Shown here: piece by piece, positions 28,473-37,998 of the stretch
Layout of the letters: each line of letters starts with the position of its first letter
Numbering within the stretch: position 1 is the first letter of the stretch
Assembly: GCA_022760355.1 (NCBI GenBank)
Contig: JALEGB010000045.1
Span: 1-59,369 of the forward strand
DNA from: Neomegalonema sp.
GTDB lineage: Bacteria; Pseudomonadota; Alphaproteobacteria; Rhodobacterales; Rhodobacteraceae
DNA: 59,369 nt
Direction: 5' to 3'
The notes under the pieces: model-generated
What the model was told of the DNA's origin: nothing
Seen by the model: only the letters and a program-made list of their open reading frames with translations
Database searches by the model: none
Program-made: the position numbers and the translations under genes

Positions 28473-29363
28473 TTACTCGCCGGATTTCTTCGCGCCAACG
28501 TCCGTGGACACCTTGAAGAAGTCGCCAGCGAAGGAGCCGCTCGGCGTCAGAACGAAGGAGGAGGTCTCCTTCGTCAGGGTCGTCCGAAACGCCTCAAGCG
28601 AGAGGTAGAACTTGAAAAACTCAGTGTCCTGACCGTACGCCTCCGCCGTGATGAGCGCCCGCTCCGCGTCAGCCTTGCCCTTGATGATCAGGGCGTCCCG
28701 CTTCGCTCTCGAAACGATCTCCGCTTTTTCACGATCCGCCTGCGCACGCCGGATCCGCGCCGCCTCGGCGCCTCGAGCGCGCTCATCGGCCGCTTCCTGG
28801 TCCCGTTCGGCCTTCATCCGATCGTATGTTTTCTCAAGGTTGTCCTCAGGCAGCTCCACGCTCTTGATCCGAACGTCAACGATGGCGACGCCGATGCCGT
28901 CCGCCTCGCTGCGCGCGAGATCTCGAATGCGGATCATCAAGCCGGCGCGCTTATCTGACAGAGGTTGGTCTGACGCCACCTCGCCAAGCACTTTACGCAC
29001 TTTATCCAGCAGGATCTGCTTTAGCCGCGCTTCGCCGTTGGTTTCGGACTTCACCGCCTCGTAGAACGTCTTCGGCTCCTTGATGCGGTACTGAGCAAAC
29101 GCTTCCACGACCAGGCGGCGCGTATCTTTCAGGATGATCTCCGCGGAGCCGGTCGGCGTGTAGAGGATCCGATCCTCAAAATACAGCACCCGGTTAAAGG
29201 GTTGCGGGTATTTGAAATGCAGGCCTGGCTCCGTGACCTTACGCTCAAATCGCCCAAAAGCGAGCAGCAACGCCTGCTGACGCTCGTCGACGATGAAGAC
29301 GCAAGACCAAGCGGCGATGCCGCCAATTACCAGAGCGACTGCGAGGGCTACGAGAGCACGCAT
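28473..29363 (-). CDS. hflC: Protease modulator HflC
   Basis: A 296-residue SPFH/band-7 protein, anchored by one N-terminal transmembrane segment (about 3-22), which forms the HflKC ring that controls FtsH proteolysis in the inner membrane. Typical motifs are FIVDERQQALLLAFGR, DTRRLVVEAFAQYRI and the charged helix RMKAERDQEAADERARGAE. The tail after 275 is Gly/Ser-rich. It follows hflK by 14 bp. Confidence 0.95.
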   Translation of the reverse strand: MRALVALAVALVIGGIAAWSCVFIVDERQQALLLAFGRFERKVTEPGLHFKYPQPFNRVLYFEDRILYTPTGSAEIILKDTRRLVVEAFAQYRIKEPKTFYEAVKSETNGEARLKQILLDKVRKVLGEVASDQPLSDKRAGLMIRIRDLARSEADGIGVAIVDVRIKSVELPEDNLEKTYDRMKAERDQEAADERARGAEAARIRRAQADREKAEIVSRAKRDALIIKGKADAERALITAEAYGQDTEFFKFYLSLEAFRTTLTKETSSFVLTPSGSFAGDFFKVSTDVGAKKSGE

Positions 29364-29377
29364 AATTCTTTCCTCTC

Positions 29378-30580
29378 TTAGCGCAGCTGCGAACCTGGGA
29401 ACGACACGCCAGCCGGCGAATCGGTTCCGAGTCGGGATGGCGCGCTTGGGGTCGCGGCTTTCTTCGTCGCTTCCGTCGCCGCGCGGACTTTGCCGAGCTG
29501 ATCAAGCTGGAATACGGGCAGCATTCCTTTGCTCTCGCTATCGATGAACACTTTGGTGGCGCCGGTCAGAACTTCTTTCATCGTCTCGATGTAAAGCCGC
29601 TGCTTCGTCACCTCTGGCGCTGCGAGATAGGCCGCCAGGATGGCTTTGAACCGAGCCGCCTCACCCTGCGCCGCTGCGATTTGCTCAGCGCGATAAGCTT
29701 CCGCCGCTTCCGTCAATTCGCGGGCTTCACCGCGCGCCGACGCCGTCGTCTCATTGTAGTAGCGGTCCGCAACTTTTTTACGCGTGTCACGCTCCTGCTC
29801 AGCTGCTTGAACAGCCCGGAACGACGCGATCACCGGCGGCGGCGGGTCAACCCGGTCGATCGTCAGACGCACAATCCGAACGCCAGAACCATACTCATCC
29901 AGAGTTTTTTGGATCAGCGCCATCACGCTTTCGCGCAGCTGTCCGCGTCGCTCATTCAACAGCGGCGCCAGCTTAGAGCGGCCAACTTCCTGCCGCATCG
30001 CCGACTCGGCCACGGCGCGGATCGTTTCCTCCGGCGCCGCAAGATTAAACAGGAACTTCCGCAGGTCGCCGATAACCCAAACAACCTGGAAGTTCATGTC
30101 GATGATGTTCTCATCGCCGGTCAGGATAAGACCGCTTGAGGTCGTCGCGCCGGACAAGCGCGATGGCGTTGACGGCCGGCCGACGGCGACGGTGTTTTCT
30201 GTCGTCACCTCGCGGATAATCGCGGTCTGAATTGGCCATGGCGCAAAATTCAGCCCCGGCCCCACCTCAGCGCTAAATTTTCCGAAGGTCAGGATGACGG
30301 CGCGCTCGTTGGTTTGCACCGTAAAGACAGAGGCGTAGATCCAAGCCATCGCCGCGATCAGCAGCACCAGCAGCACGCCAAAGCCGCCGCCTTCGCCGAA
30401 CATCGACTTGAACTGGTTCGAACCTTTCTTGAAGAAATCATCAATGTTCGGCCCTTGGCCTCCACCGTTGGGTCGGTTGCCGCCGCCCCACGGATTTTGG
30501 CCGCCGCCATTGTTACGGTTTCCACCGCCTCCCCACGGACCCGAAGATTTCGGTCCGCCGCCATCATTGCTCCAGGGCAT
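29378..30580 (-). CDS. hflK: Protease modulator HflK
   Basis: A 400-residue SPFH protein and partner of HflC. It has the Gly/Asn-rich N-terminus typical of HflK (about 1-50), one transmembrane segment (about 66-90), then the band-7 domain with VQTNERAVILTFGKF and the ARGEARELTEAAEAYR coiled coil. GAGGGAGCGAG precedes the start. The rest of the complex, FtsH, is not in the window. Confidence 0.95.
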   Translation of the reverse strand: MPWSNDGGGPKSSGPWGGGGNRNNGGGQNPWGGGNRPNGGGQGPNIDDFFKKGSNQFKSMFGEGGGFGVLLVLLIAAMAWIYASVFTVQTNERAVILTFGKFSAEVGPGLNFAPWPIQTAIIREVTTENTVAVGRPSTPSRLSGATTSSGLILTGDENIIDMNFQVVWVIGDLRKFLFNLAAPEETIRAVAESAMRQEVGRSKLAPLLNERRGQLRESVMALIQKTLDEYGSGVRIVRLTIDRVDPPPPVIASFRAVQAAEQERDTRKKVADRYYNETTASARGEARELTEAAEAYRAEQIAAAQGEAARFKAILAAYLAAPEVTKQRLYIETMKEVLTGATKVFIDSESKGMLPVFQLDQLGKVRAATEATKKAATPSAPSRLGTDSPAGVSFPGSQLR

Positions 30581-30659
30581 CTCGCTCCCTCATCAGAAAA
30601 GCTGCGTAGCGACGCAGCGCCGATCAAAGACCGGCGGCCGCGCCGCGTCGGTTTCAGGA

Positions 30660-32036
30660 TCAGGCGGCGCCTACCGGCGTCCGCATCGTGACCAGCTCCT
30701 CCGCCGCGGTTGGATGCACCGCGACTGTCTGGTCGAACTGCTCTTTCGTGGCGCCCATCTTCACGGCGACGCCAACGCACTGGATCATCTCGCCAGCGCC
30801 ATGTCCGACAATGTGAACCCCGAGCACTCGGCGGCTCCCCTTATCGACCACGAGTTTCATTAACATTCTCTCATCACGGCCCGAGAATGAGTGCATCATC
30901 GGCCGAAACGCCGCGCGATAGATCTCAACATCATAATCGGCGCGCGCCTGCTCCTCAGTCAGGCCAACTGTGCCAATCTCCGGCTGAGTGAACACCGCGG
31001 TCGGCGCCAGATCATGGTCCGGCGCCGTCGGCTTGGCGCCGAAAATCGTGTCCGCGAAAGCGTGCCCCTCGCGAATAGCGATTGGGGTCAGGTTCAGGCG
31101 GTCGGTCACGTCGCCAACGGCGAAGATCGACGGGGTCGACGTCTGGGAATAGCGATCCACAGGCACAGCGCCATTCGGCGCCAGTGTGATGTCCGCCGTC
31201 TCCAAGCCCAGCCCCTCCGTGTAGGGGCGGCGCCCGGTAGCGAACAGCACGGTGTCGGCGACAACCGTCTCTCCGTTGGTTAACGCTGCGGACAAGCCGG
31301 CGTCCGTTTTCTCGATACGATCAATCACCTGAGAAAGAATGACGCGAACGCCTTTCTTTTCCATCTCCGCCCGGACGAAAGGCCGCACATCTTGATCAAA
31401 TCCGTTGAGAATTTCGGGACCGCGATAGATCAGCGTCGTCTCAACGCCCAGCCCATTTAGAATGCACGCGAATTCGCAGGCGATATAGCCGCCCCCTGCG
31501 ATTAAGATCCGTTTCGGCAGCTCCGCCAGATCGAAAACCTCGTTCGACGTGATCACATGGTGCGATCCGGGGAACTCCGGCACAAAGGGGCGGCCGCCGG
31601 TTGCAATCAGGATATGCTTAGCCGAAATTTCCTGACCATGATCAGCCAGACGCACGGTGTGGGGGCCGGTTACGGTGGCTCGGCAGGCATGGTTGGCCAC
31701 GCCCGCCTTCTCCAGGCCAGAGCGGTAAATGCCCTCCAACCTTGCGATCTCCGCATCCTTCGCCGCGCGGAACTTGTCCCAATCGAACGCGATCGAGCCT
31801 GGCTCCGGGGCCGCCCAGCCATAGCCGCGCGCATCTTCGAACATCTCGGCGTAACTGCTGGCGTAGACCATCAGCTTCTTTGGCACGCAGCCGCGAATAA
31901 CGCAGGTGCCGCCATAGCGGTGCTCCTCCGCCAGCGCCACTCGCGCGCCATATCCCGCAGCAATCCGCGCCGCTCGCGCGCCGCCGGACCCGCCGCCCAC
32001 GACGAACAAATCAAAATCAAAATCGGCGTCGGTCAT
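30660..32036 (-). CDS. gor: Glutathione-disulfide reductase
   Basis: A 458-residue FAD-dependent enzyme that reduces GSSG with NADPH. FAD-binding GGGSGG (14-19), redox-active Cys45/Cys50 in GGTCVIRGC, an NAD(P)-binding GGGYIACEFA segment and the C-terminal HPTAAEE (His441) are all intact. The start at 32036 follows AGGAGAGAGG. It is downstream of rpiA by 41 bp. Together these genes link pentose-phosphate NADPH supply with glutathione. Confidence 0.96.
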   Translation of the reverse strand: MTDADFDFDLFVVGGGSGGARAARIAAGYGARVALAEEHRYGGTCVIRGCVPKKLMVYASSYAEMFEDARGYGWAAPEPGSIAFDWDKFRAAKDAEIARLEGIYRSGLEKAGVANHACRATVTGPHTVRLADHGQEISAKHILIATGGRPFVPEFPGSHHVITSNEVFDLAELPKRILIAGGGYIACEFACILNGLGVETTLIYRGPEILNGFDQDVRPFVRAEMEKKGVRVILSQVIDRIEKTDAGLSAALTNGETVVADTVLFATGRRPYTEGLGLETADITLAPNGAVPVDRYSQTSTPSIFAVGDVTDRLNLTPIAIREGHAFADTIFGAKPTAPDHDLAPTAVFTQPEIGTVGLTEEQARADYDVEIYRAAFRPMMHSFSGRDERMLMKLVVDKGSRRVLGVHIVGHGAGEMIQCVGVAVKMGATKEQFDQTVAVHPTAAEELVTMRTPVGAA

Positions 32037-32077
32037 ACTGACCTCTCTCCTTTTGGCCGGCCTCCGCGCCAACCGCT

Positions 32078-32821
32078 TTATTGCGCACTTATTTCCTCCG
32101 ACTCCGGCCGTTCGAGAACGGTTTTGGCGCCGGTCGCATCCGCGCAGATGGCGACGTCCGCAATGCTTATGAAGAGCCCATTCTCAACAACACCAGGTAT
32201 TGAATTCAGTGCGAAACCCAGATCCGCCGGCTCGCCAATTCGGCCAAGCTTAAGGTCCAGAATCATGTTGCCCTCATCGGTGATGAACGGCGTGTCGCCT
32301 TTCATGCGCAGAGAGGATTCAACGCCGTCCACATCATAGCCGGCCACGAGCAGCTCCACGACCGCCCGCGTCGTCTCCCAGCCGAAGGGGGTGATCTCAA
32401 CCGGCAGCGGGAAGGCGCCGAGTGATTTCACCAGCTTGCTGTCGTCGGCGATCACCACCATTTGATCGGAGGCGGATGCGACAATCTTTTCAACCAAAAG
32501 CGCGCCGCCGCCGCCCTTGACGAGATTAAGCTCCGGATCGATCTCGTCGGCGCCGTCCACGGTGAGATCGAGCCAGCCCAAACTGTCTAGCGTGGCGAGC
32601 GGCAGGCCCGCGCGTTCCGCCAACCGGCCAGTTTCCAGCGACGTCGGCACGCATACAACATTCTCAAACCGCCCCGGCCGCGCCTCGCCCAACGCGCTGA
32701 CAAAGGCCGCCGCTGTTGAACCGGAGCCAAGCCCCAGCTTCATGCCGTCCTGGACATATTCAAGCGCGGCTTCAGCCGCTGCGCGTTTCGCCAGATCGGC
32801 TGGGGAAGGTGTAGCGGACAT
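32078..32821 (-). CDS. rpiA: Ribose-5-phosphate isomerase A
   Basis: A 247-residue RpiA, interconverting ribose-5-phosphate and ribulose-5-phosphate. Family motifs are GLGSGSTAAAFV (about 31-42), DLTVDGADEIDPELNLVKGGGGALLVEK (about 88-115, with the catalytic Asp and Glu) and ADDSKLV. The start follows GTGAGAGG. It probably shares an mRNA with gor. Confidence 0.95.
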   Translation of the reverse strand: MSATPSPADLAKRAAAEAALEYVQDGMKLGLGSGSTAAAFVSALGEARPGRFENVVCVPTSLETGRLAERAGLPLATLDSLGWLDLTVDGADEIDPELNLVKGGGGALLVEKIVASASDQMVVIADDSKLVKSLGAFPLPVEITPFGWETTRAVVELLVAGYDVDGVESSLRMKGDTPFITDEGNMILDLKLGRIGEPADLGFALNSIPGVVENGLFISIADVAICADATGAKTVLERPESEEISAQ

Positions 32822-33073
32822 AAATACCTCTCACTGCGGGCTGCGATGGCAGCAGCGCGGAACGGGCGCGCAAACGGGGCTGGCCCGGTGGAACGGGAGG
32901 TTGTTCCTTAGGCGTCAACGACCACGGCCGACAAGATGTCGACCGCGACAGACCTGTAACATAGGACGCATTGGCCGCATCCAAGGGGACGCAGGCGCGG
33001 CTTTCGGCCTCGGCGCGCGTTTCGCGCCAAGATGCGGCGCTTGAGCTGCGGAATCTGCGGGGCGGGCGCGGCC

Positions 33074-33616
33074 TTACTCCCCCAGCGGCGCTTTCCCCGC
33101 GGGGGCAGGGTCGGCGGGTGCAGGGACGGGCTTGGGGGCGGGCTTCGCCTCGCCCGAGGCGATTGCGCCATATTCGCCCGCCGTCAGCTCCCGCCTTTCG
33201 CGCTTCTTGCCCGCATCGCTCGGGGCGGCGGGTTCCGGCGGCTTTGCCGGCGTCGCCGTTTTCACGCCGCAGCTCTTTTCCTTCTCCAAAGCGATCAACC
33301 GCTTATCCCGCGCGCGCAACGCCGCAATCTCACGATAGATCGCGACGGAGAGATCAGCCAACGCGATGGCCGACAGCGGATTGCCGATAAGCGCCCCCGG
33401 CACCCGCGAAAGGCTGCGTACGCGGTTGCGGTTGCGCTCATCCTCCAGATCCTCGATGCGTTTGGCGTTGAAGGCGCGTTCAGCCGCGATCTGGCTGCAA
33501 TCCAGCTTCGCATCAAGCGCTGTCTCCAGCGACACCGGCGCGGCCGCGCGCCCCCCGCACCCCGCCGTCGCGACAATAGCCGCAACCGCCACCAGCCCGC
33601 CGATCGAACGCATCAT
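33074..33616 (-). CDS. Hypothetical lipoprotein
   Basis: A 180-residue predicted lipoprotein. Two adjacent ATGs (33616, 33613) follow AGGGGAGA; either could start the gene. The signal sequence MMRSIGGLVAVAAIVATAGC ends in a lipobox with Cys20. The middle has a helical Arg/Glu-rich segment (AERAFNAKRIEDLEDERNRN) and a glycine-containing hydrophobic stretch (VPGALIGNPLSAIALADL). The C-terminal 50 residues are Ala/Pro/Lys-rich. I recognise no domain. It is upstream of rpiA on the same strand but separated by about 250 bp. Confidence 0.7.
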   Translation of the reverse strand: MMRSIGGLVAVAAIVATAGCGGRAAAPVSLETALDAKLDCSQIAAERAFNAKRIEDLEDERNRNRVRSLSRVPGALIGNPLSAIALADLSVAIYREIAALRARDKRLIALEKEKSCGVKTATPAKPPEPAAPSDAGKKRERRELTAGEYGAIASGEAKPAPKPVPAPADPAPAGKAPLGE

Positions 33617-33895
33617 TCTCTCCCCTGGCGCTGCTTCGAGGCGCGCATCGTGCGCGGCCGCTGCCGAAACTGCGCTCATTCCGCCATTCCGCGCGCACAA
33701 AAACCCAGGCCGCGGCGATATCGGACAGCAGCAGGGCTTCAAGCGCGCCATGGTCGATTTGACGTTAACGCAGGTTCACGTTCATGCTGAATGGCCAAAG
33801 GATCAAGCAGCGGAAGCGGGCGGCGGCCGATGAACACGCCAAAGCTGGCGCCGAGGACGCGGCCAGCGACATATCGAGATTGGGAGGCTGAAAAC

Positions 33896-34513
33896 ATGAC
33901 GTTCGACAAAGACGCTTCGGCGAACAACGCCGCGCACGCCCTGTCATCTGGCGCGCTTGGACGTCGGCTGTTTCTGGTCGGCGGCGCGATGAGCATGCTC
34001 GCAGGCTGCGTCAGCGGCGCGCGCTCTACCGCCCTAACGGCGCGGCCAACCGCCAAAAGCCTCGTCAAAAGCGACGAGCTGATCTACCGGACCATCGGCG
34101 TTGGCGCAGTTGGCGGCGGCAAAGAGACCGATATCGTCTCCGGTTCGCAGATCAGCTCCGGCAATTTCCGCCAGGCGCTGGAAAGCTCACTGGATCTGAC
34201 CGGCTTGCTGGCCAAATCCAGCCCGCGATTTTTGCTGGATGCAACGATCGAACAGATCGACCAGGAGATTTTCGACATCAACCTCGATGTGAAAACGACC
34301 GTCTACTATCGGCTGCGCTCGGTCGCCAGCGGCGCGTTCCTGTATGAGCGGCGCGTTACCGAAACCTATGAGGCGCGCTTTACCGAGAGTTTCATTCGCT
34401 CCGAGCGCTTTCGGATCGCCAATGAGGGGTCCGGCCGCAAAAACATCGCCAGTTTTATCGACCGGTTCGTGGCCGACTTCCGCACGAACCCCTACAAAAT
34501 CCTGCGCGGCTGA
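33896..34513 (+). CDS. Hypothetical lipoprotein
   Basis: A 205-residue predicted lipoprotein. The start at 33896 follows GGGAGGCTG. An unusually long N-region of about 22 residues precedes the hydrophobic stretch RRLFLVGGAMSMLAGC with the lipobox Cys near 38. The mature part looks like a compact alpha/beta domain (SSGNFRQALESSLDLTGLL, RFLLDATIEQIDQEI, DVKTTVYYRLRS), reminiscent of small envelope lipoproteins that oligomerise, but I cannot name a family. It converges on hemN with a 9-bp gap. Confidence 0.7.
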   Translation: MTFDKDASANNAAHALSSGALGRRLFLVGGAMSMLAGCVSGARSTALTARPTAKSLVKSDELIYRTIGVGAVGGGKETDIVSGSQISSGNFRQALESSLDLTGLLAKSSPRFLLDATIEQIDQEIFDINLDVKTTVYYRLRSVASGAFLYERRVTETYEARFTESFIRSERFRIANEGSGRKNIASFIDRFVADFRTNPYKILRG

Positions 34514-34522
34514 ACCCGCCCT

Positions 34523-35908
34523 TCAAACAGCGGCGGAATGGCGCGCCGCAGCGCGCGCCAGATATTGATCAAAGCAGGCGGCGACAACCCTGACCAGCGG
34601 CCGCCCGGCCTCCGTCGTTCGGACCTGATCTCCGTCGATCTCTATCAGCCCGTCCGCCGCAAGTTCGTCGAGTTTTTCCCGCTCCAAACGCCACCAATCC
34701 GGCGCGGCGCCAAATCGCGCCGCGGCCTCCCCCAGATCGACCGCGCCGAAACACATCACCTGCTCGATGGCCCATCCGCGAAGACGATCCTCGCCATCAA
34801 ACGCAACGCCCTTGCCGACGGGCAGCACGCCAGCCGCGACGGCGCGCGCCCAAGCGCCTGTCTCCGCGATGTTTTGCAGATAGCCCGAAGGCGTGCGGCC
34901 GATGGAAGTCGCGCCGAGCCCGATCAACGCCTCCGCCGCATCCACGGTGTAGCCTTGGAAGTTCCGCCGCAAACGCCCCGACCGCGCCGCCGCGGCGAGC
35001 GGATCTTCGGCCAACGCAAAATGATCCAGGCCGACCGGCTCATACCCAACCGCCCGAAAAGCGGCGGCGGCGGTCTCCGCCTGCTCCAGCCGCGCGGCGG
35101 CTCCTGGCAAAGCCGCCTCATCGATCAAACGCTGTTTTTTCGCCATCCACGGCACATGCGCGTAGCCGAACAGCGCAACCCGATCCGGCCGGATCTCCGC
35201 GCAGAGCGCCACCGTCCGCGCCAGCTTGGCCGCCGTTTGGTGCGGCAGCCCGTAGATCAAGTCAAAATTGACGCCGCTGACGCCCGCGGCGCGTAACTGC
35301 GCCACGCATTCCGCCACCATCTCCGGCGGCTGCACCCGATTGATCGCCTTCTGAACCTGAGGATCAAATTCCTGCACGCCAAAACTGGCGCGCGTGAAGC
35401 CGAGCGCGCCAATCCGCTCAATCATCGCGGCGGTCATCGTCCGCGGATCGCCTTCAATCGCGATCTCGGCGTCGTCGGTAAAATCAAACAGCTCGCGCAG
35501 CCGACCCATCACTTGCGCCAGATCTTCCGGCGCCATGGCGGTTGGGGTGCCGCCGCCCCAATGCAGATGCGAGACTCTCATCCGCGCCGGCAAGGCGTCG
35601 GACAGCAGATCAATCTCAGCCAGCAGCGACCGTATGTAGGCGGAGATCGGCGCATCGCGCGTGGCGAGCTTCATATTGCAGCCGCAATACCAACAGAGCT
35701 GGCGGCAGAAGGGCACATGCAGATAGAGCGAGATCGGCTCATCCGCCGGAAGCGCACGCAGCCATCCGCGATAGATTTCCGCATCGACCGCAGCGCCGAA
35801 ATGCGGAGCTGTCGGGTAACTGGTGTAGCGCGGGGCCGACTGGGTCAGATATTTCGCGTGCGGGGCGGCCTGCGCCGTCATTTGGCGCGAGGCGGATGGG
35901 GTTGGCAT
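34523..35908 (-). CDS. hemN: Oxygen-independent coproporphyrinogen III oxidase
   Basis: A 461-residue radical-SAM enzyme that decarboxylates coproporphyrinogen III without oxygen. The 4Fe-4S ligands are Cys68, Cys72 and Cys75, and RYTSYPTAPHF (27-37) is the HemN signature. The start at 35908 follows AAGGAG. An FNR-type box 55-68 bp upstream of the start codon suggests induction under low oxygen, as for hemN in other alphaproteobacteria. Confidence 0.95.
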   Translation of the reverse strand: MPTPSASRQMTAQAAPHAKYLTQSAPRYTSYPTAPHFGAAVDAEIYRGWLRALPADEPISLYLHVPFCRQLCWYCGCNMKLATRDAPISAYIRSLLAEIDLLSDALPARMRVSHLHWGGGTPTAMAPEDLAQVMGRLRELFDFTDDAEIAIEGDPRTMTAAMIERIGALGFTRASFGVQEFDPQVQKAINRVQPPEMVAECVAQLRAAGVSGVNFDLIYGLPHQTAAKLARTVALCAEIRPDRVALFGYAHVPWMAKKQRLIDEAALPGAAARLEQAETAAAAFRAVGYEPVGLDHFALAEDPLAAAARSGRLRRNFQGYTVDAAEALIGLGATSIGRTPSGYLQNIAETGAWARAVAAGVLPVGKGVAFDGEDRLRGWAIEQVMCFGAVDLGEAAARFGAAPDWWRLEREKLDELAADGLIEIDGDQVRTTEAGRPLVRVVAACFDQYLARAAARHSAAV

Positions 35909-35962
35909 ACGGGCGCACTCCTTGACTGACGGCGACCAAGCCGCACGCTGCGCCGATTTTGA

Positions 35963-35976
35963 ATGACGCAAGTCAA
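35963..35976 (-). promoter_or_regulatory. FNR/FnrL-type box upstream of hemN
   Basis: On the minus strand TTGACTTGCGTCAT matches TTGAY-N4-RTCAA with one mismatch, at the last base. It lies 55-68 bp before the hemN start codon. Low-oxygen control by an FNR/FixK family regulator is inferred. Confidence 0.65.
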
Positions 35977-36060
35977 AATTGAGCGAAGGGCGTCGGCGCG
36001 GCCGCCCGAAATGTCGCCAAATGGGCGCTGCGGCCGCCATCCGCCGCAGCGCCATCGCAT

Positions 36061-37170
36061 TTAGAACGTTACGACCGAACGGATGCTTTCGCCCGCATGC
36101 ATCAGGTCAAACGCTTTGTTGATGTCCTCCAACGGCATGGTGTGGGTGATCATCGGATCGATCTCGATCTTGCCGTTCATGTACCAGTCGACAATCTTTG
36201 GCACGTCCGTCCGTCCACGTGCGCCGCCGAACGCCGTGCCGCGCCATACTCGACCGGTCACGAGCTGGAACGGGCGCGTGCTGATCTCTTGCCCCGCGCC
36301 GGCGACGCCGATGATCACGCTCTCGCCCCAGCCTTTGTGACAGCATTCCAGAGCTTGGCGCATAACGTCGACATTGCCGATGCACTCAAAGCTATAGTCC
36401 GCGCCGCCGCCGGTAAGGTCGACAAGATAGGGCACAACATCCCCGTCAACTTCGCTTGGGTTGACAAAGTGGGTCATGCCGAACCGCTCGCCCCAGCCCT
36501 TGCGCTGCGGGTTCAGATCGACGCCTACAATCATGTTGGCGCCCGCCAAGCGCAGCCCCTGGATCACATTGAGGCCGATGCCGCCCAGGCCGAACACGAC
36601 GCAGTTCGCTCCAGGCTCAACCTTGGCCGTGTTGATCACAGCGCCAACGCCAGTGGTGACGCCGCAGCCGACATAGCAAATCTTGTCGAAAGGCGCGTCC
36701 TCCCGCACCTTCGCCACGGCAATCTCCGGCAAAACCGTATGGTTCGCAAAAGTAGAGGTCCCCATATAATGGTGGATCTTATCCTTGCCGATGGAGAACC
36801 GGCTGGTGCCGTCTGGCATCAGCCCTTGCCCTTGGGTGACGCGGATTTTTTGGCAGAGGTTCGTTTTGCCTGAGGTGCAATAGTCGCACTCGCGGCATTC
36901 CGGCGCGTACAGCGGAATGACGTGATCGCCCTTTTTCAGCGACCGTACATTTGGGCCGACATCAACCACCACACCCGCCCCCTCGTGCCCCAACACCGCC
37001 GGGAACAGACCTTCCGGATCTTTGCCGGACAGGGTGAACTCATCGGTATGGCAGATGCCAGTCGCCTTAATTTCGATCATCACCTCACCCTCTTTCGGGC
37101 CTTCGATGTCGATCTCCATAATTTCAAGCGGCTTCCCTGCGGCGGTTGCAACGGCGGCGCGGGTTTTCAT
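36061..37170 (-). CDS. adhC: S-(hydroxymethyl)glutathione dehydrogenase / class III alcohol dehydrogenase
   Basis: A 369-residue zinc alcohol dehydrogenase that oxidises S-hydroxymethylglutathione, the glutathione adduct of formaldehyde. The zinc sites are visible as [14 protein letters not shown] with GHEGAGVV (catalytic) and [15 protein letters not shown] (structural). The NAD site is [12 protein letters not shown]. The start at 37170 follows AGGAGAAG. The next pathway enzyme, S-formylglutathione hydrolase, is not adjacent. Confidence 0.95.
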   Translation of the reverse strand: MKTRAAVATAAGKPLEIMEIDIEGPKEGEVMIEIKATGICHTDEFTLSGKDPEGLFPAVLGHEGAGVVVDVGPNVRSLKKGDHVIPLYAPECRECDYCTSGKTNLCQKIRVTQGQGLMPDGTSRFSIGKDKIHHYMGTSTFANHTVLPEIAVAKVREDAPFDKICYVGCGVTTGVGAVINTAKVEPGANCVVFGLGGIGLNVIQGLRLAGANMIVGVDLNPQRKGWGERFGMTHFVNPSEVDGDVVPYLVDLTGGGADYSFECIGNVDVMRQALECCHKGWGESVIIGVAGAGQEISTRPFQLVTGRVWRGTAFGGARGRTDVPKIVDWYMNGKIEIDPMITHTMPLEDINKAFDLMHAGESIRSVVTF

Positions 37171-37270
37171 GGGCGCTTCTCCTAGTATGCTGCCCGACAG
37201 AAGCGCGGGCGGTAATCCGAATGGTAAACACACGGATCAGAGCGGTCGAGGCATAGAAGGGCATTTCCAA

Positions 37271-37780
37271 ATGAGCGAAAACAACTCTCCGCGACGGCCG
37301 ACATATGAGCGAGCCGCGCTGCGACGGATTTTGACCGACACCAAAACCATCGCCGCGGTTGGGGTGTCCGCCAATCCGAATCGGCCGAGCTATATGGTGA
37401 TGCGCTATTTGCAACAGCGTGGTTACCGCGTGATTCCGGTAAACCCAGCTTACGCAGGTCAAACTCTACACCGCGAACCGGTCTACGCGTCGCTTTCGGA
37501 AATCCCAGCCGGCGACGATCCGGTTCAGATGGTCGACATCTTCCGAAAGTCCGAAGCCGCCGGCGCTGTGGTCGATGAGGCGCTCACATTTTTGGGCGAA
37601 CGCGGGCTCGCAACCGTATGGATGCAGATTGACGTGATCGATTGGGCCGCCGCCGCCCGCGCCGAAGCAGCGGGGGTGAGCGTCGTGATGGATCGCTGCC
37701 CGAAGATGGAGCATGGTCGGATCTTCGGCGAACTGGGCGCTTTTGGCGTCAACACCGGAATGATTTCGTCGAAAATCTGA
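37271..37780 (+). CDS. CoA-binding domain protein (YccU-like)
   Basis: A 169-residue protein with a single CoA-binding Rossmann domain. Motifs are TIAAVGVSANPNRPSYMVMRYLQQRGYRV near 25-53, VPVNPAY-like PVNPAY, and VVMDRCPKMEH near 146. The family is related to the CoA-binding part of succinyl-CoA synthetase but has no catalytic partner domain. It is divergent from adhC, with 100 bp between the starts. Confidence 0.85.
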   Translation: MSENNSPRRPTYERAALRRILTDTKTIAAVGVSANPNRPSYMVMRYLQQRGYRVIPVNPAYAGQTLHREPVYASLSEIPAGDDPVQMVDIFRKSEAAGAVVDEALTFLGERGLATVWMQIDVIDWAAAARAEAAGVSVVMDRCPKMEHGRIFGELGAFGVNTGMISSKI

Positions 37781-37789
37781 AGCGCCCTG

Positions 37790-37949
37790 GGGTGGGAACT
37801 CAAAAATCTGGCCGAGCCAGCGTTCGGCAGGCGGCTTTTGGGGTGCGTCAGCGACGCTCGCCGGTGGAACCACACCGCCGTCGCGCCACTTCCTGCCCCA
37901 AAAGCGCGTTTGACGGGCTGGCGACACCCAGATTTATGAGTTCGCACCC
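37790..37949. repeat. 160-bp imperfect palindromic element
   Basis: The arms 37790-37843 and 37896-37949 are imperfect reverse complements over about 54 bp, ending in an exact inner stem GCTTTTGGGG/CCCCAAAAGC (37834-37843 and 37896-37905). The loop is 52 nt. The inner segments recur at 21349-21401. It lies between the convergent ends of the CoA-binding gene and bamD, where it could end both transcripts. Confidence 0.8.
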
Positions 37950-37998
37950 TAGCCGGCCCAAGCGGGCAGGCTGCTCGCGGCTTAGAGCCCGAAACGCG

